Source: Competibacter_A sp002352125 (GTDB taxonomy: Bacteria; Pseudomonadota; Gammaproteobacteria; Competibacterales; Competibacteraceae). Taken from it: DNA of 64,000 nucleotides. The notes beneath the pieces were generated by a model. The model had not been told where the DNA came from. It saw only the letters and a list, made by a program, of their open reading frames with translations, and made no database searches. Shown one piece after another: positions 36,901 to 42,588 of this stretch (its first letter is position 1; each line of letters opens with the position of its first letter). A program made the translations under genes and the position numbers. The stretch is taken from contig DAOROA010000010.1 of NCBI GenBank assembly GCA_035441325.1, positions 22,351-86,350 on the forward strand, written 5' to 3'.

Positions 36901-37088
36901 TCGGAGACGGTTGTCGCCAGTCGCCGTTCGATCCCCATGACGGTGCCGGACGTAGGGAGGGTGACAGCACAACCTGTCGCAGAGTTGTTATCGGAATCAA
37001 TCAGAACGAAATAGCTGAGCTGCGCCCAACTCGGGGCCGACAGGAGCACCAATGCGACGGCAAACACCAAGCGGACCACCAAGTCCAT
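30972..37088 (-). CDS. Giant surface protein: signal peptide, IPTL-CTERM-like membrane motif, Ig/cadherin repeats, beta-helix end
   Basis: The 2038-residue protein has a signal peptide (1-22, ending APSWA) and a 140-residue N-domain. An IPFLSGWG motif (158-165) is followed by a membrane helix, RHRSR and a second helix (about 186-204). Next is a short HLDGQVNDW domain (205-255), then a run of cadherin/Ig-like repeats (about 264-1390) with NDAPSFTAG and GxDTSAxQTFTITVxAVND linkers. A beta-helix-like, Gly/Thr/Asn-rich end (about 1395-2038, for example GTNGNGTLASSFNSLASANTAKG) follows, with many short NGxxG turns. The two helices would put both halves outside. The ATG at 37088 has GGGAG about 7 nt upstream. 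It opens the collar operon. Adhesin or stalk function is inferred. Confidence 0.85.
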   Translation of the reverse strand: MDLVVRLVFAVALVLLSAPSWAQLSYFVLIDSDNNSATGCAVTLPTSGTVMGIERRLATTVSESTAPQVTQLTLESCIGGSFGPPTVLPGAPYPVGSNNGANGADVVEQAVDANLIAAPDITVRFYFAAQGPGGDDLLGSVSDPPILLDIQPSNPADIPFLSGWGSLALTLFLLVMVFRHRSRLPASVVGILLVGMLAGIAWAAGFHLDGQVNDWQAVPAVGADAQGDSAPNTDIVMAFAAQEGGKLFFRTDIANAATTPSSNQAPVFTSTPITAANVANPYSYAVTTSDPNSNALTLTAPTLPAWLIFTPGSTGTGTLSGTPGPADLGPHAVILRVTDNGTPSLSTDQAFTITVGNATNPAPVLDLNGPAAGIDFAATFIEDGGAVAIVDPANLAVSDPDSLNLASATLTITNLIDSGQESLAVSAATIAPNTPITAAFNAATGVLTLSGSAPLAQYRAALRTATYDNTATAPTATSARTITFVASDGSNSSAPATATVTVTSVNDAPSFTAANPPAVNEDSGPQTVNGWVTAFDPGATDESAQTALAYTVSNVSNAALFSTPPSVNTSGNLGYTPAPNAFGTATFQVQVQDSGGTANGGQDTSAPQTFTIAVNGVNDQPGFTASNPPAVNEDAGVQTVAGWATFDPGNAQESAQAVLVYTVSSVSNAALFSAPPSVATNGNLTYTPAAGANGTSTFSVTVRDNGGTANGGVDTSAAQTFTITVTAVDDPPTAVNDTANLAEDAAATAIDVLANDTDPDGGPKSIASVQTPSANGGTVAITNGGADLTYQPAPDYCNTPPGTTLDTFTYTLTPGSSTGTVTVTVNCANDAPVVDLNGAVAGIDFAATFTEGGGAVAIVDAVNLTVADVDNPNLASATVTLTNRPDGAVESLSANTAGTSISAVAYNAATGVLLLNGPDTAANFQTVLRTLVYNNTSPDPDTTARSITVVANDGAADSAVATSTVTVNSINSAPSFTKGADQTVLEDAGAQTVNPWATAISDGDGDTQTLTFNITNNTNPGLFSAGPAISAAGVLTYTPAANANGSATITVTLSDDGSNTPPNVNTSAPQSFTITVSAINDAPSFTAGPNQTVNEDAGAQTVNPWATAINDGDGGTQTLTFNITGNTNASLFSAGPAISAAGVLTYTPAANANGSATITVTLSDNGGTANSGVDTSAAQTFTITVNAVNDAPSFTAGSDQTVDEDAGAQTVPGWATSISAGPANEAGQTLNFNITGNTNPSLFGAGPAISSTGVLTYTSAANANGSATITVTLSDNGSTANGGVDTSASQTFTITVNAVNDPPVAQPKTASAQANMKITGLSGLLTGVTDPDINTGSPACNPTFTVGTVGPTTSPTGGTISNVDVNAGTFDFDPPPGVTGAVTFNYTVVDSGCGAGGPQTSAPATITVNVSGPVIWFVDPAAGTNGNGTLASSFNSLASANTAKGTNTNHRIFVYSGTTAAGTGVSLTGDTTQAGAQWLIGQGASGASFDALMGISPPLGTIARPGIGGTRPTIQGTLTLNGNNVKAQGFNLTTGTATGINDAAGAISGVNVSEVSVTSTTGTAVNLSSLGGTISLTSVSANGGANGIVLDTTTGSFTVTGDGSNTSVGGNSSGGTIANMVGADGATSGIGVYLNSAQNVTLRRMTINGTNQNFGIRGFSVNGFALEYSTVGGTNGTNGTIDSYGEGGVYFGNATTTGLTGTGTVTSCTISGSWARNFSVVNTSGTLNRLTITGTTFGLPVATSDNDSLAVEARNNGTVANVTVTGSTFTGAAGDLIDFTGQTGTTMDVVFQNNTLSNNHPFNIIGGGGATLATQGTYTFNTSSNGFRGANGSGITLQKASAGTSLSGTFNTNTIGVTGVTGSGSASGNGLFFSFAGGGTITSALTNNQIRNYSGNAGIFDDNTGGTYAVNLTMTGNTAAEPGAGAFAGLALTAGAPSSSDAIHVCAQIGGAGASQNDFSTGDPSNANDIILGGGASGASSIQLPGLVPSGTEPARQTQVQNFVLANNNVAGTAVTAYVDSATFASTFVGGAACPTPP
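33604..34016. repeat. 86-bp near-identical direct repeat inside the giant gene
   Basis: The segments 33604-33689 and 33931-34016 are identical over 85 of 86 positions (one G/A difference), with a 327-bp period. They encode the same stretch of two cadherin-like repeats (SAAGVLTYTPAANANGSATITVTL). Other repeats in the gene are much more diverged in DNA, so these two copies look recently duplicated or converted. Confidence 0.9.
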
Positions 37089-37168
37089 GAAAGTGCTCCC
37101 ATGTAGTCTTAGCTCTGGCTAATCCACAAAAATTTGACGATTTATATAGTAGGTATTTATTAGTAATA

Positions 37169-37197
37169 CATATAGACAATGACCATCTAATCAACAA
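37169..37197 (-). promoter_or_regulatory. Candidate promoter of the giant-protein/collar operon
   Basis: On the minus strand TTGTTG (37192-37197) lies 17 nt before TATATG (37169-37174), in a notably AT-rich 100-bp patch. Transcription would begin about 75 nt before the ATG at 37088. Other AT-rich -10-like hexamers overlap this patch, so the exact promoter is uncertain. Confidence 0.45.
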
Positions 37198-37268
37198 GAC
37201 CAATTTTTACAAAAAGACGGTCGAATGCAGCTTACGATAGGTTTATCAACCTTCCTGGGAACGCTGTA

Positions 37269-37764
37269 TTGACGGGACTATCGCCGTGTACCGGTAGGCA
37301 GACGCCCAGGTCGAGGCAGATCAAATCAAGCGGGGATGAGCAAAGCCGCAAGAACAACGAGATACAGGAAGAAATCAAACTCTCGCGGACTCGGCAGGAG
37401 CAAGGCATCGGCGCACTGGGCGCCAACTGGGGGATATCGCCTCCGAGTACAGTTTCCGCACCGTACTGAAAGGCATTTTGGAGACGAATACGACGGCACC
37501 GGTATGGCGCTCGGAGCACCCGATCAAATCGAGATCGACATCATCGTCAGAAATGGCGAGTTGATTCCCTGCGAACTCGCATCATCCATGTTCAATCCGA
37601 TATATACACCTTACGGTCGCAAGGTGCGTTTCTACGCGTAGCGCCAGCCCCAAGCTCAGCGCCGGATCGCGACTTTGCCGATGGCACCCCCACCAGCCCG
37701 CGCCGCCGCGGAAAAGCTGGGCATCGAAGCGTTCGGCTACGCCGAGGATACGACAGGCCTCTGA
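37269..37764 (+). pseudogene. Decayed DUF3782-like (PD-(D/E)XK-fold) gene
   Basis: Fragments in different frames read in order as one family. They are EIKLSRTRQEQGIGALGANWGI, then SEYSFRTVLKGILE in another frame, then GAPDQIEIDIIVRNGELIPCELASS and GRKVRFYA, then ARAAAEKLGIEAFGYAED ending at 37764. These match the usual order of DUF3782-type proteins (coiled coil, ALGARWG, AFRxALKGILE, PDQIEIDVVVKDG, YRKVxFYE, AxxLGIEVY). At least two or three frameshifts break it, and no start with a ribosome site remains. It is a non-functional relic between the collar operon and rpsT. Confidence 0.7.
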
Positions 37765-37853
37765 CCTAACGCAACGAGCCTACCCGTCGACTCCTCCGCC
37801 GGTAACCTATCGGGAGAGGAGCAACATGTGCGAGAAAATGGCGGTGAGAAAGA

Positions 37854-38120
37854 TCAGGATTGCATGTCGCGAATGTGGTGCGTCAGACGGCTCTTGTGGC
37901 GGGCCGCCTTGTTGGCGTGAATCAGCCCCTTGCGGGCCATGCGGTCGATCACCGGCACGGCGGTCCGATACTCTGCTTCAGCTTTGGTCTTGTCGCCGGT
38001 TTGAATGGCTTTGATCACCCGCTTGACATAGGTGCGCAACATGGAGCGCATGCTGGCATTGTGCTGGCGGTGTTTCTCAGCCTGACGGGCGCGCTTTTTC
38101 GCTTGAGCGGTGTTGGCCAA
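37854..38120 (-). CDS. rpsT: 30S ribosomal protein S20
   Basis: The 88-residue basic protein MANTAQAKKRARQAEKHRQHNASMRSMLRTYVKRVIKAI is S20, which binds 16S rRNA early in 30S assembly. The initiation codon is TTG (38118-38120) with AAGGAG 8 nt upstream. E. coli rpsT also starts with UUG, where it takes part in autoregulation, so the rare start is probably conserved for control. It diverges from murJ, and its promoter lies in the repeated region upstream. Confidence 0.97.
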   Translation of the reverse strand: MANTAQAKKRARQAEKHRQHNASMRSMLRTYVKRVIKAIQTGDKTKAEAEYRTAVPVIDRMARKGLIHANKAARHKSRLTHHIRDMQS

Positions 38121-38186
38121 AATCGATACTCCTTACGACACAACAGGATAAATGTAGCGCTATTCGGGTTCAAAAAAAGGGCGATA

Positions 38187-38214
38187 ATAATGACAGTTCC
38201 CACCGCTCTGTCAA
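38187..38214 (-). promoter_or_regulatory. rpsT promoter
   Basis: On the minus strand a perfect TTGACA (38209-38214) lies 16 nt before CATTAT (38187-38192), about 70 nt upstream of the rpsT TTG. The -35 is contained in the proximal copy of a duplicated 36-bp segment. Confidence 0.6.
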
Positions 38215-38274
38215 TCCCCAACCCGCGCCGCCGGCAACTCCCGCCGCTCTGTCAATCCTCGACCCACGTCGCCG
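38198..38274. repeat. Imperfect 36-bp tandem direct repeat in the rpsT-murJ divergent region
   Basis: Copies at 38198-38233 and 38239-38274 (period 41) differ at five positions, all transitions. Each contains CTCTGTCAATCC, which on the minus strand is a TTGACAG -35 element. TGACAGTT also occurs just outside both ends (38191 and 38276). This looks like an old promoter-segment duplication. Confidence 0.8.
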
Positions 38275-38340
38275 CTGACAGTTTTAGCCGATCCCGCTAT
38301 CATCCGCGCCTTCCAAATTCCGTGCGGGATCGCATTCTCG

Positions 38341-39882
38341 ATGAGCAAGGCTCTTCTAAAATCCACCGGCATCGTTAGCGCCATGACGTCGATGTCCCGC
38401 GTCACCGGCTTCGTCCGGGACATGGTGTACGCGCAGATGTTCGGGGCCGGAGCCGGCACCGATGCATTCTTCGTGGCCTTCCGCATTCCCAACTTTCTGC
38501 GCCGACTGTTCGCCGAAGGCGCCTTTTCGCAAGCTTTTGTGCCGGTATTTTCGGAATACCAGACCCAGCGTTCCCGCGAGGAGCTGCAAGTGCTGGTGAA
38601 CCAGGTCGCCGGTACACTTGGCGCGATCTTGCTGCTGATCACGGCCATCGGAGTGCTGGCTGCACCGGTGTTGATCCTGCTGTTCGCGCCCGGTTTCACG
38701 GCCGACGCCGGCAAATACGAGCTGACGGTGGAGATGCTGCGCATCACGTTTCCCTACCTGCTGTTCATCTCTTTGACCGCCTTCGCTGGAGGCGTGTTGA
38801 ACAGTTGCGGCAAATTCGCGATTCCCGCCATCACGCCGGTACTGCTGAATTTCACCATGATCGCCGCCGCACTGTGGCTTGCCCCTCGGATGGAACGGCC
38901 GGTGGTGGGACTAGCCTGGGGGGTATTCATCGCCGGAATCGTTCAATTGGGCTTTCAAATTCCGTTTTTGCGGGAGGTCAAACTCTTGCCGCGCCCACGT
39001 TGGGCTTGGGCATCGCAGGGAGTGCAACAAGTGCTGAGGCTGATGCTTCCGGCCATCTTCGGCTCCTCAGTGGCGCAAGTCAATTTGTTGATCGATACCT
39101 TACTCGCGTCGTTTCTGGTTTCGGGCAGCGTCAGTTGGCTGTATTACTCCGACCGGCTGGTGGAATTTCCGCTCGGCATTTTTGGCGTCGCGCTCGGGAC
39201 GGTGATTCTACCCAAGCTATCCCGCCAGCATGCCAGCGCGGAGACGGACGGTTTCTCGCAAACGCTAGATTGGGCGTTGCGCTGGGCGCTGCTGATTGGC
39301 GTTCCGGCAACGGTAGCGCTCATCATCCTCTCGGGTCCGATCTTATCGGCGCTATTCCAGTACGGCGAATTCGACGCCCGCGATGTGCTGATGTCCACTC
39401 GCAGCTTGATGGCGTTTTCCCTCGGTTTGGTCGCCTTCATGTTGATCAAGGTGCTGGCGCCCGGCTTCTACGCCCGCAAGGATACCCGTAGCCCGGTCAA
39501 ATATGGCGTCATCGCGATGGTCGCTAACACCGCGATGGTCTTGGTCCTGATTTGGCCGTTGGCCCATGCCGGATTGGCGCTGGCCACTTCGCTGGCCGCT
39601 TTTCTCAATGCCGGACTGCTGTTTTTCAACCTCAAGCGGCGCGAGATTTATCGGCCGCATACTGGCTGGCCGAAGTTCTTGGCGCAATTGACCGCTGCCA
39701 ACCTAGTCATGGGACTGGTGCTGTGGTTCGGTGCCGGCGATTTCGAAAGCTGGATTCACGCCAGCGCCAAAGTACGCTTGTGGCACCTGAGCTGGCTGAT
39801 CGCGGCTGGCGGGGGTAGTTATCTGCTGGCGGTGCTGGCGGTGGGCATCCGGCCGCGACATTTGGTCTTGCGACGGGGCTGA
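38341..39882 (+). CDS. murJ: Lipid II flippase MurJ
   Basis: The 513-residue polytopic inner-membrane protein moves lipid II to the periplasm for peptidoglycan synthesis. It begins with the family N-terminus STGIVSAMTSMSRVTGFVRDMVYAQMFGAGAGTDAFFVAFRIPNFLRRLFAEGAFSQAFVP and has about 14 hydrophobic segments. LYYSDRLVEFPLGIFGVALGTVILPKLS is also diagnostic of MurJ/MviN. The ATG at 38341 lacks a strong ribosome site. rpsT and murJ are often adjacent in gammaproteobacteria, with ribF close by, as here. Confidence 0.96.
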   Translation: MSKALLKSTGIVSAMTSMSRVTGFVRDMVYAQMFGAGAGTDAFFVAFRIPNFLRRLFAEGAFSQAFVPVFSEYQTQRSREELQVLVNQVAGTLGAILLLITAIGVLAAPVLILLFAPGFTADAGKYELTVEMLRITFPYLLFISLTAFAGGVLNSCGKFAIPAITPVLLNFTMIAAALWLAPRMERPVVGLAWGVFIAGIVQLGFQIPFLREVKLLPRPRWAWASQGVQQVLRLMLPAIFGSSVAQVNLLIDTLLASFLVSGSVSWLYYSDRLVEFPLGIFGVALGTVILPKLSRQHASAETDGFSQTLDWALRWALLIGVPATVALIILSGPILSALFQYGEFDARDVLMSTRSLMAFSLGLVAFMLIKVLAPGFYARKDTRSPVKYGVIAMVANTAMVLVLIWPLAHAGLALATSLAAFLNAGLLFFNLKRREIYRPHTGWPKFLAQLTAANLVMGLVLWFGAGDFESWIHASAKVRLWHLSWLIAAGGGSYLLAVLAVGIRPRHLVLRRG

Positions 39883-39972
39883 AAGCGGCGGCGACTCCGT
39901 TGCAAATCCCGACAACCTCGCTCGGAATTCGGTTATATTCGCGCGCTGTATTCCCAGTTTCGAGGACGACCG

Positions 39973-41433
39973 ATGCGGATCCTGCTCGTCAAGCCCCAAG
40001 CCCACCTTAAAACCGTGCTCGGTCTCCAACGCTTCCAATGCCTGGAACCGCTGGAATTCGGCTATCTGGCTGCCGCGATCCCGTCCGAACACGAAGTGCG
40101 AGTGCTCGACCTGCGGCTGTACCGGTTCGCCGAATCCGCGTTCGAGCGCGAACTGGCGCGCTTCCAGCCCGATTTGGTGGGCTTCACCGCCTACAGCCAC
40201 GAATCGGGGCGCATGAAGCGGCTGGCGGGAACGGTGCGCCGCCTGCTGCCAAAAACGCGGATCGTGGTCGGCGGCCACCATGCCACCGTAGCACCGGGCG
40301 ATTGCAACATCCCGGACATCGACTACATCGTGCGCGGCGAGGGTTGCGCGCCGTTCCGCGCCCTGGTGGCAGCGTTGGACAAAGGGGAAGAACCCGATGG
40401 CGTCGCCAATCTGCTGTTCACCGGCGACCGCTTCGACGAACCGGCATCGAAAATATGGCCTCGCTATCCCGATCCGCGCACCATTCCCACTCCGCGCCGT
40501 GATCTGTGGGACAGCCGGTCCTACTACTGCGTCTGGGTCTGCGAAAATCCGCGCGACTGGCAAGTGCTGTTTCCGCGCGTGGCGATGGCGCGCACCTCCT
40601 ACGGCTGCAAGATGACCTGTTCGTTCTGCATCGTGCCGTTCCTGAGCGGCACCACTCACATGCCGCGCTTAGCGGACGTGGTGGCCGATGATTTATCCCG
40701 GATCGAGGTCGATCACGTCTACTTCGCCGACGACGAGAATTTCATCGACGAGCAATACGGTTTCGAACTGGCCGACGCTATAGAGAAGCGCGGCATCAAG
40801 AAACGCTATTTCGCCTGGGCGCGGGCCACTACCATCCTGCGCTACCCGGAACTGATGCGCCGCTGGAAGGAAATCGGCCTGGACGGCGTGTTCGTCGGCT
40901 TCGAGTTCACCACCAACCAGGAACTGAAAGCGGTGCGCAAGGGCGGTACCGTTTCGCACAACGAGCGCGCCCATGAAACCCTGCGCCGCTTGGGCATCGC
41001 TTGCCACGCCGCGTTCATGGTCCGCCCCGAATACGGTCATGCCGAATTCGACCATCTGCGCAACTACGTCAACGCCCTGCCGCCGGTGCAGTGTAGCTTC
41101 ACCGTCTGCACCCCCTCCCCCGGCACCGCCGATTACGAAGCGGCCCGGCCTTCGTTCTGGGCCGGTGATGCCTACGATCTACACGACTGCATGCACCCGC
41201 TGACGCCGACGACATTGCCCTTGCGCGAATTCAGCGAGCTGTTCGCCCGCCAGGTGCGCGAAGCGGCCCGGCGCAACCCGCTACGGATCGAACGCCATCC
41301 GATTCGCCCCTGGGAGCTAGCGCGGGTGATCGCCGCCGAACGGCGCTACGATCAGGCATTTCGGGAATTGTATCGGGATTTTCCGCGCGAATTGTGGGAC
41401 TGGCCGGGGAAAAATACCGCATTGTCCGCCTGA
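39973..41433 (+). CDS. B12-binding-domain radical SAM enzyme
   Basis: The 486-residue protein has an N-terminal cobalamin-binding Rossmann region (FGYLAAAIPSEHEVRVLDLRLY, QPDLVGFTAYSHESGRM, IVVGGHHATVAP). A radical SAM core follows, with CKMTCSFC (a CxxxCxxC cluster) and ADDENFIDEQYGFELADAIEKRGIKKRYF. The C-terminal segment (YDLHDCMHPLTPTTLPLREFSELF) resembles hopanoid C-3 methylase (HpnR)-type class B methylases, but a different substrate is equally possible. GAGGAC precedes the ATG closely. It sits between murJ and ribF, two genes usually next to each other, with no hopanoid genes in view. Substrate unknown. Confidence 0.85.
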   Translation: MRILLVKPQAHLKTVLGLQRFQCLEPLEFGYLAAAIPSEHEVRVLDLRLYRFAESAFERELARFQPDLVGFTAYSHESGRMKRLAGTVRRLLPKTRIVVGGHHATVAPGDCNIPDIDYIVRGEGCAPFRALVAALDKGEEPDGVANLLFTGDRFDEPASKIWPRYPDPRTIPTPRRDLWDSRSYYCVWVCENPRDWQVLFPRVAMARTSYGCKMTCSFCIVPFLSGTTHMPRLADVVADDLSRIEVDHVYFADDENFIDEQYGFELADAIEKRGIKKRYFAWARATTILRYPELMRRWKEIGLDGVFVGFEFTTNQELKAVRKGGTVSHNERAHETLRRLGIACHAAFMVRPEYGHAEFDHLRNYVNALPPVQCSFTVCTPSPGTADYEAARPSFWAGDAYDLHDCMHPLTPTTLPLREFSELFARQVREAARRNPLRIERHPIRPWELARVIAAERRYDQAFRELYRDFPRELWDWPGKNTALSA

Positions 41434-41496
41434 CGGATCGGACGAAATGGCGAAAAGGACGCGAGGAGGATCGGGAAAAGAGCGGCCGTCGATATA

Positions 41497-41524
41497 TTAA
41501 GAATCCGGCGATTGTCCCTATAAT
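41497..41524 (+). promoter_or_regulatory. Candidate promoter of ribF-ileS-lspA-ispH
   Basis: A perfect TATAAT (41519-41524) lies 45 nt before the ribF ATG. The best -35 match is TTAAGA (41497-41502) with a 16-nt spacer, so recognition rests mainly on the -10. Confidence 0.5.
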
Positions 41525-41568
41525 GCCGATTTCCGCGCGCAACCCGACCCAACGACCCGACCACCAGC

Positions 41569-42540
41569 ATGGAATTGATTCGCGGCCAACACAACCTACG
41601 GCCCCGCCACCGGGATTGCGTCGCTACCATCGGCAATTTCGACGGGGTGCATCTGGGCCATCAGACCATTCTCGCGCAATTGACCGAACAAGCCGCGCGA
41701 TTACGCTTGCCGCGACTGGTCATCACTTTCGAGCCGCAACCGCAGGAATTCTTTGCTGGCCCCACGGCACCGCCAGCCCGGTTGATGCGCTTGCGGGAAA
41801 AATTGCAGGCACTGGACGGCTTGGGCATAGAAAAAGCGCTGTGCCTGGAATTCGATCAGCGGCTAGCGGCCATGCCGGCGCAGACCTTCATCGAAACCCT
41901 GTTGGTCGAACACTTGGGCATCCGCTATCTGGTGGTCGGTGACGATTTTCGCTTCGGCCATCGCCGCGCCGGTGATTTCGCCATGTTGGTCGCTGCCGGA
42001 CAGCGTTACGGTTTCGAGGTCGCGGACAATCACAGCTACATCCTGGACGGCGAACGAGTGAGCAGCACTCGCATCCGCCAGGCGCTCAGCCGCGGCGATC
42101 TGGAACTGGCGGCGCGGCTGTTGGGTCGACCTTACGATATGTGCGGACGGGTGGCGCACGGCGACCGGCGCGGGCGCACCATCGGCTTTCCGACCGCCAA
42201 CATCCACTTACACCGCCGTGTCACCCCGGTTTATGGCGTGTACGCCGTGCTGATGAGCGGTCCCGAACTACGCCCCTGGCCCGGCATCGCCAACGTGGGA
42301 TGCCGCCCCACCGTGCAAGGCACCCGCGAGCAACTGGAGGTCCACTTGCTCGACTATCGCGGCGATTTGTACGGCCGGCACGTCAAGGTCGATTTCCTGC
42401 GCTATCTCCGCCCGGAACAGCGATTCGAATCCCTGGATGCGCTGCGCCAGCAAATCCAACGGGATGAACAAGCCGCCCGGGCCTATTTCTCCGCGCGAGG
42501 CATCATCTACTCTCTCCCGTCCAGCGCAAGAGAGAGTTAA
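41569..42540 (+). CDS. ribF: Bifunctional riboflavin kinase/FAD synthetase
   Basis: The 323-residue protein phosphorylates riboflavin to FMN and adenylates FMN to FAD. The N-terminal FAD synthetase has GNFDGVHLGHQTIL and YLVVGDDFRFGHRRAGDF, and SSTRIRQAL. The C-terminal kinase has GRVAHGDRRGRTIGFPTANIHL and GIANVGCRPT. It starts at 41569, and ileS follows. The order ribF-ileS-lspA-ispH is the standard gammaproteobacterial arrangement. Confidence 0.96.
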   Translation: MELIRGQHNLRPRHRDCVATIGNFDGVHLGHQTILAQLTEQAARLRLPRLVITFEPQPQEFFAGPTAPPARLMRLREKLQALDGLGIEKALCLEFDQRLAAMPAQTFIETLLVEHLGIRYLVVGDDFRFGHRRAGDFAMLVAAGQRYGFEVADNHSYILDGERVSSTRIRQALSRGDLELAARLLGRPYDMCGRVAHGDRRGRTIGFPTANIHLHRRVTPVYGVYAVLMSGPELRPWPGIANVGCRPTVQGTREQLEVHLLDYRGDLYGRHVKVDFLRYLRPEQRFESLDALRQQIQRDEQAARAYFSARGIIYSLPSSARES

Positions 42541-42588
42541 GGGTACGGGAACATTTTGCCCGCGTCCGAAGCACCAAGAGGTTTTACC

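Noticed and set aside
30972..37088. CRISPR or tandem satellite array
   Set aside because: The repeats are coding repeats of a long open frame and have no spacer structure.
39703..40659. 318-codon minus-strand frame opposite murJ and the radical SAM gene
   Set aside because: It spans two real genes and the gap between them; composition is typical of antisense frames.
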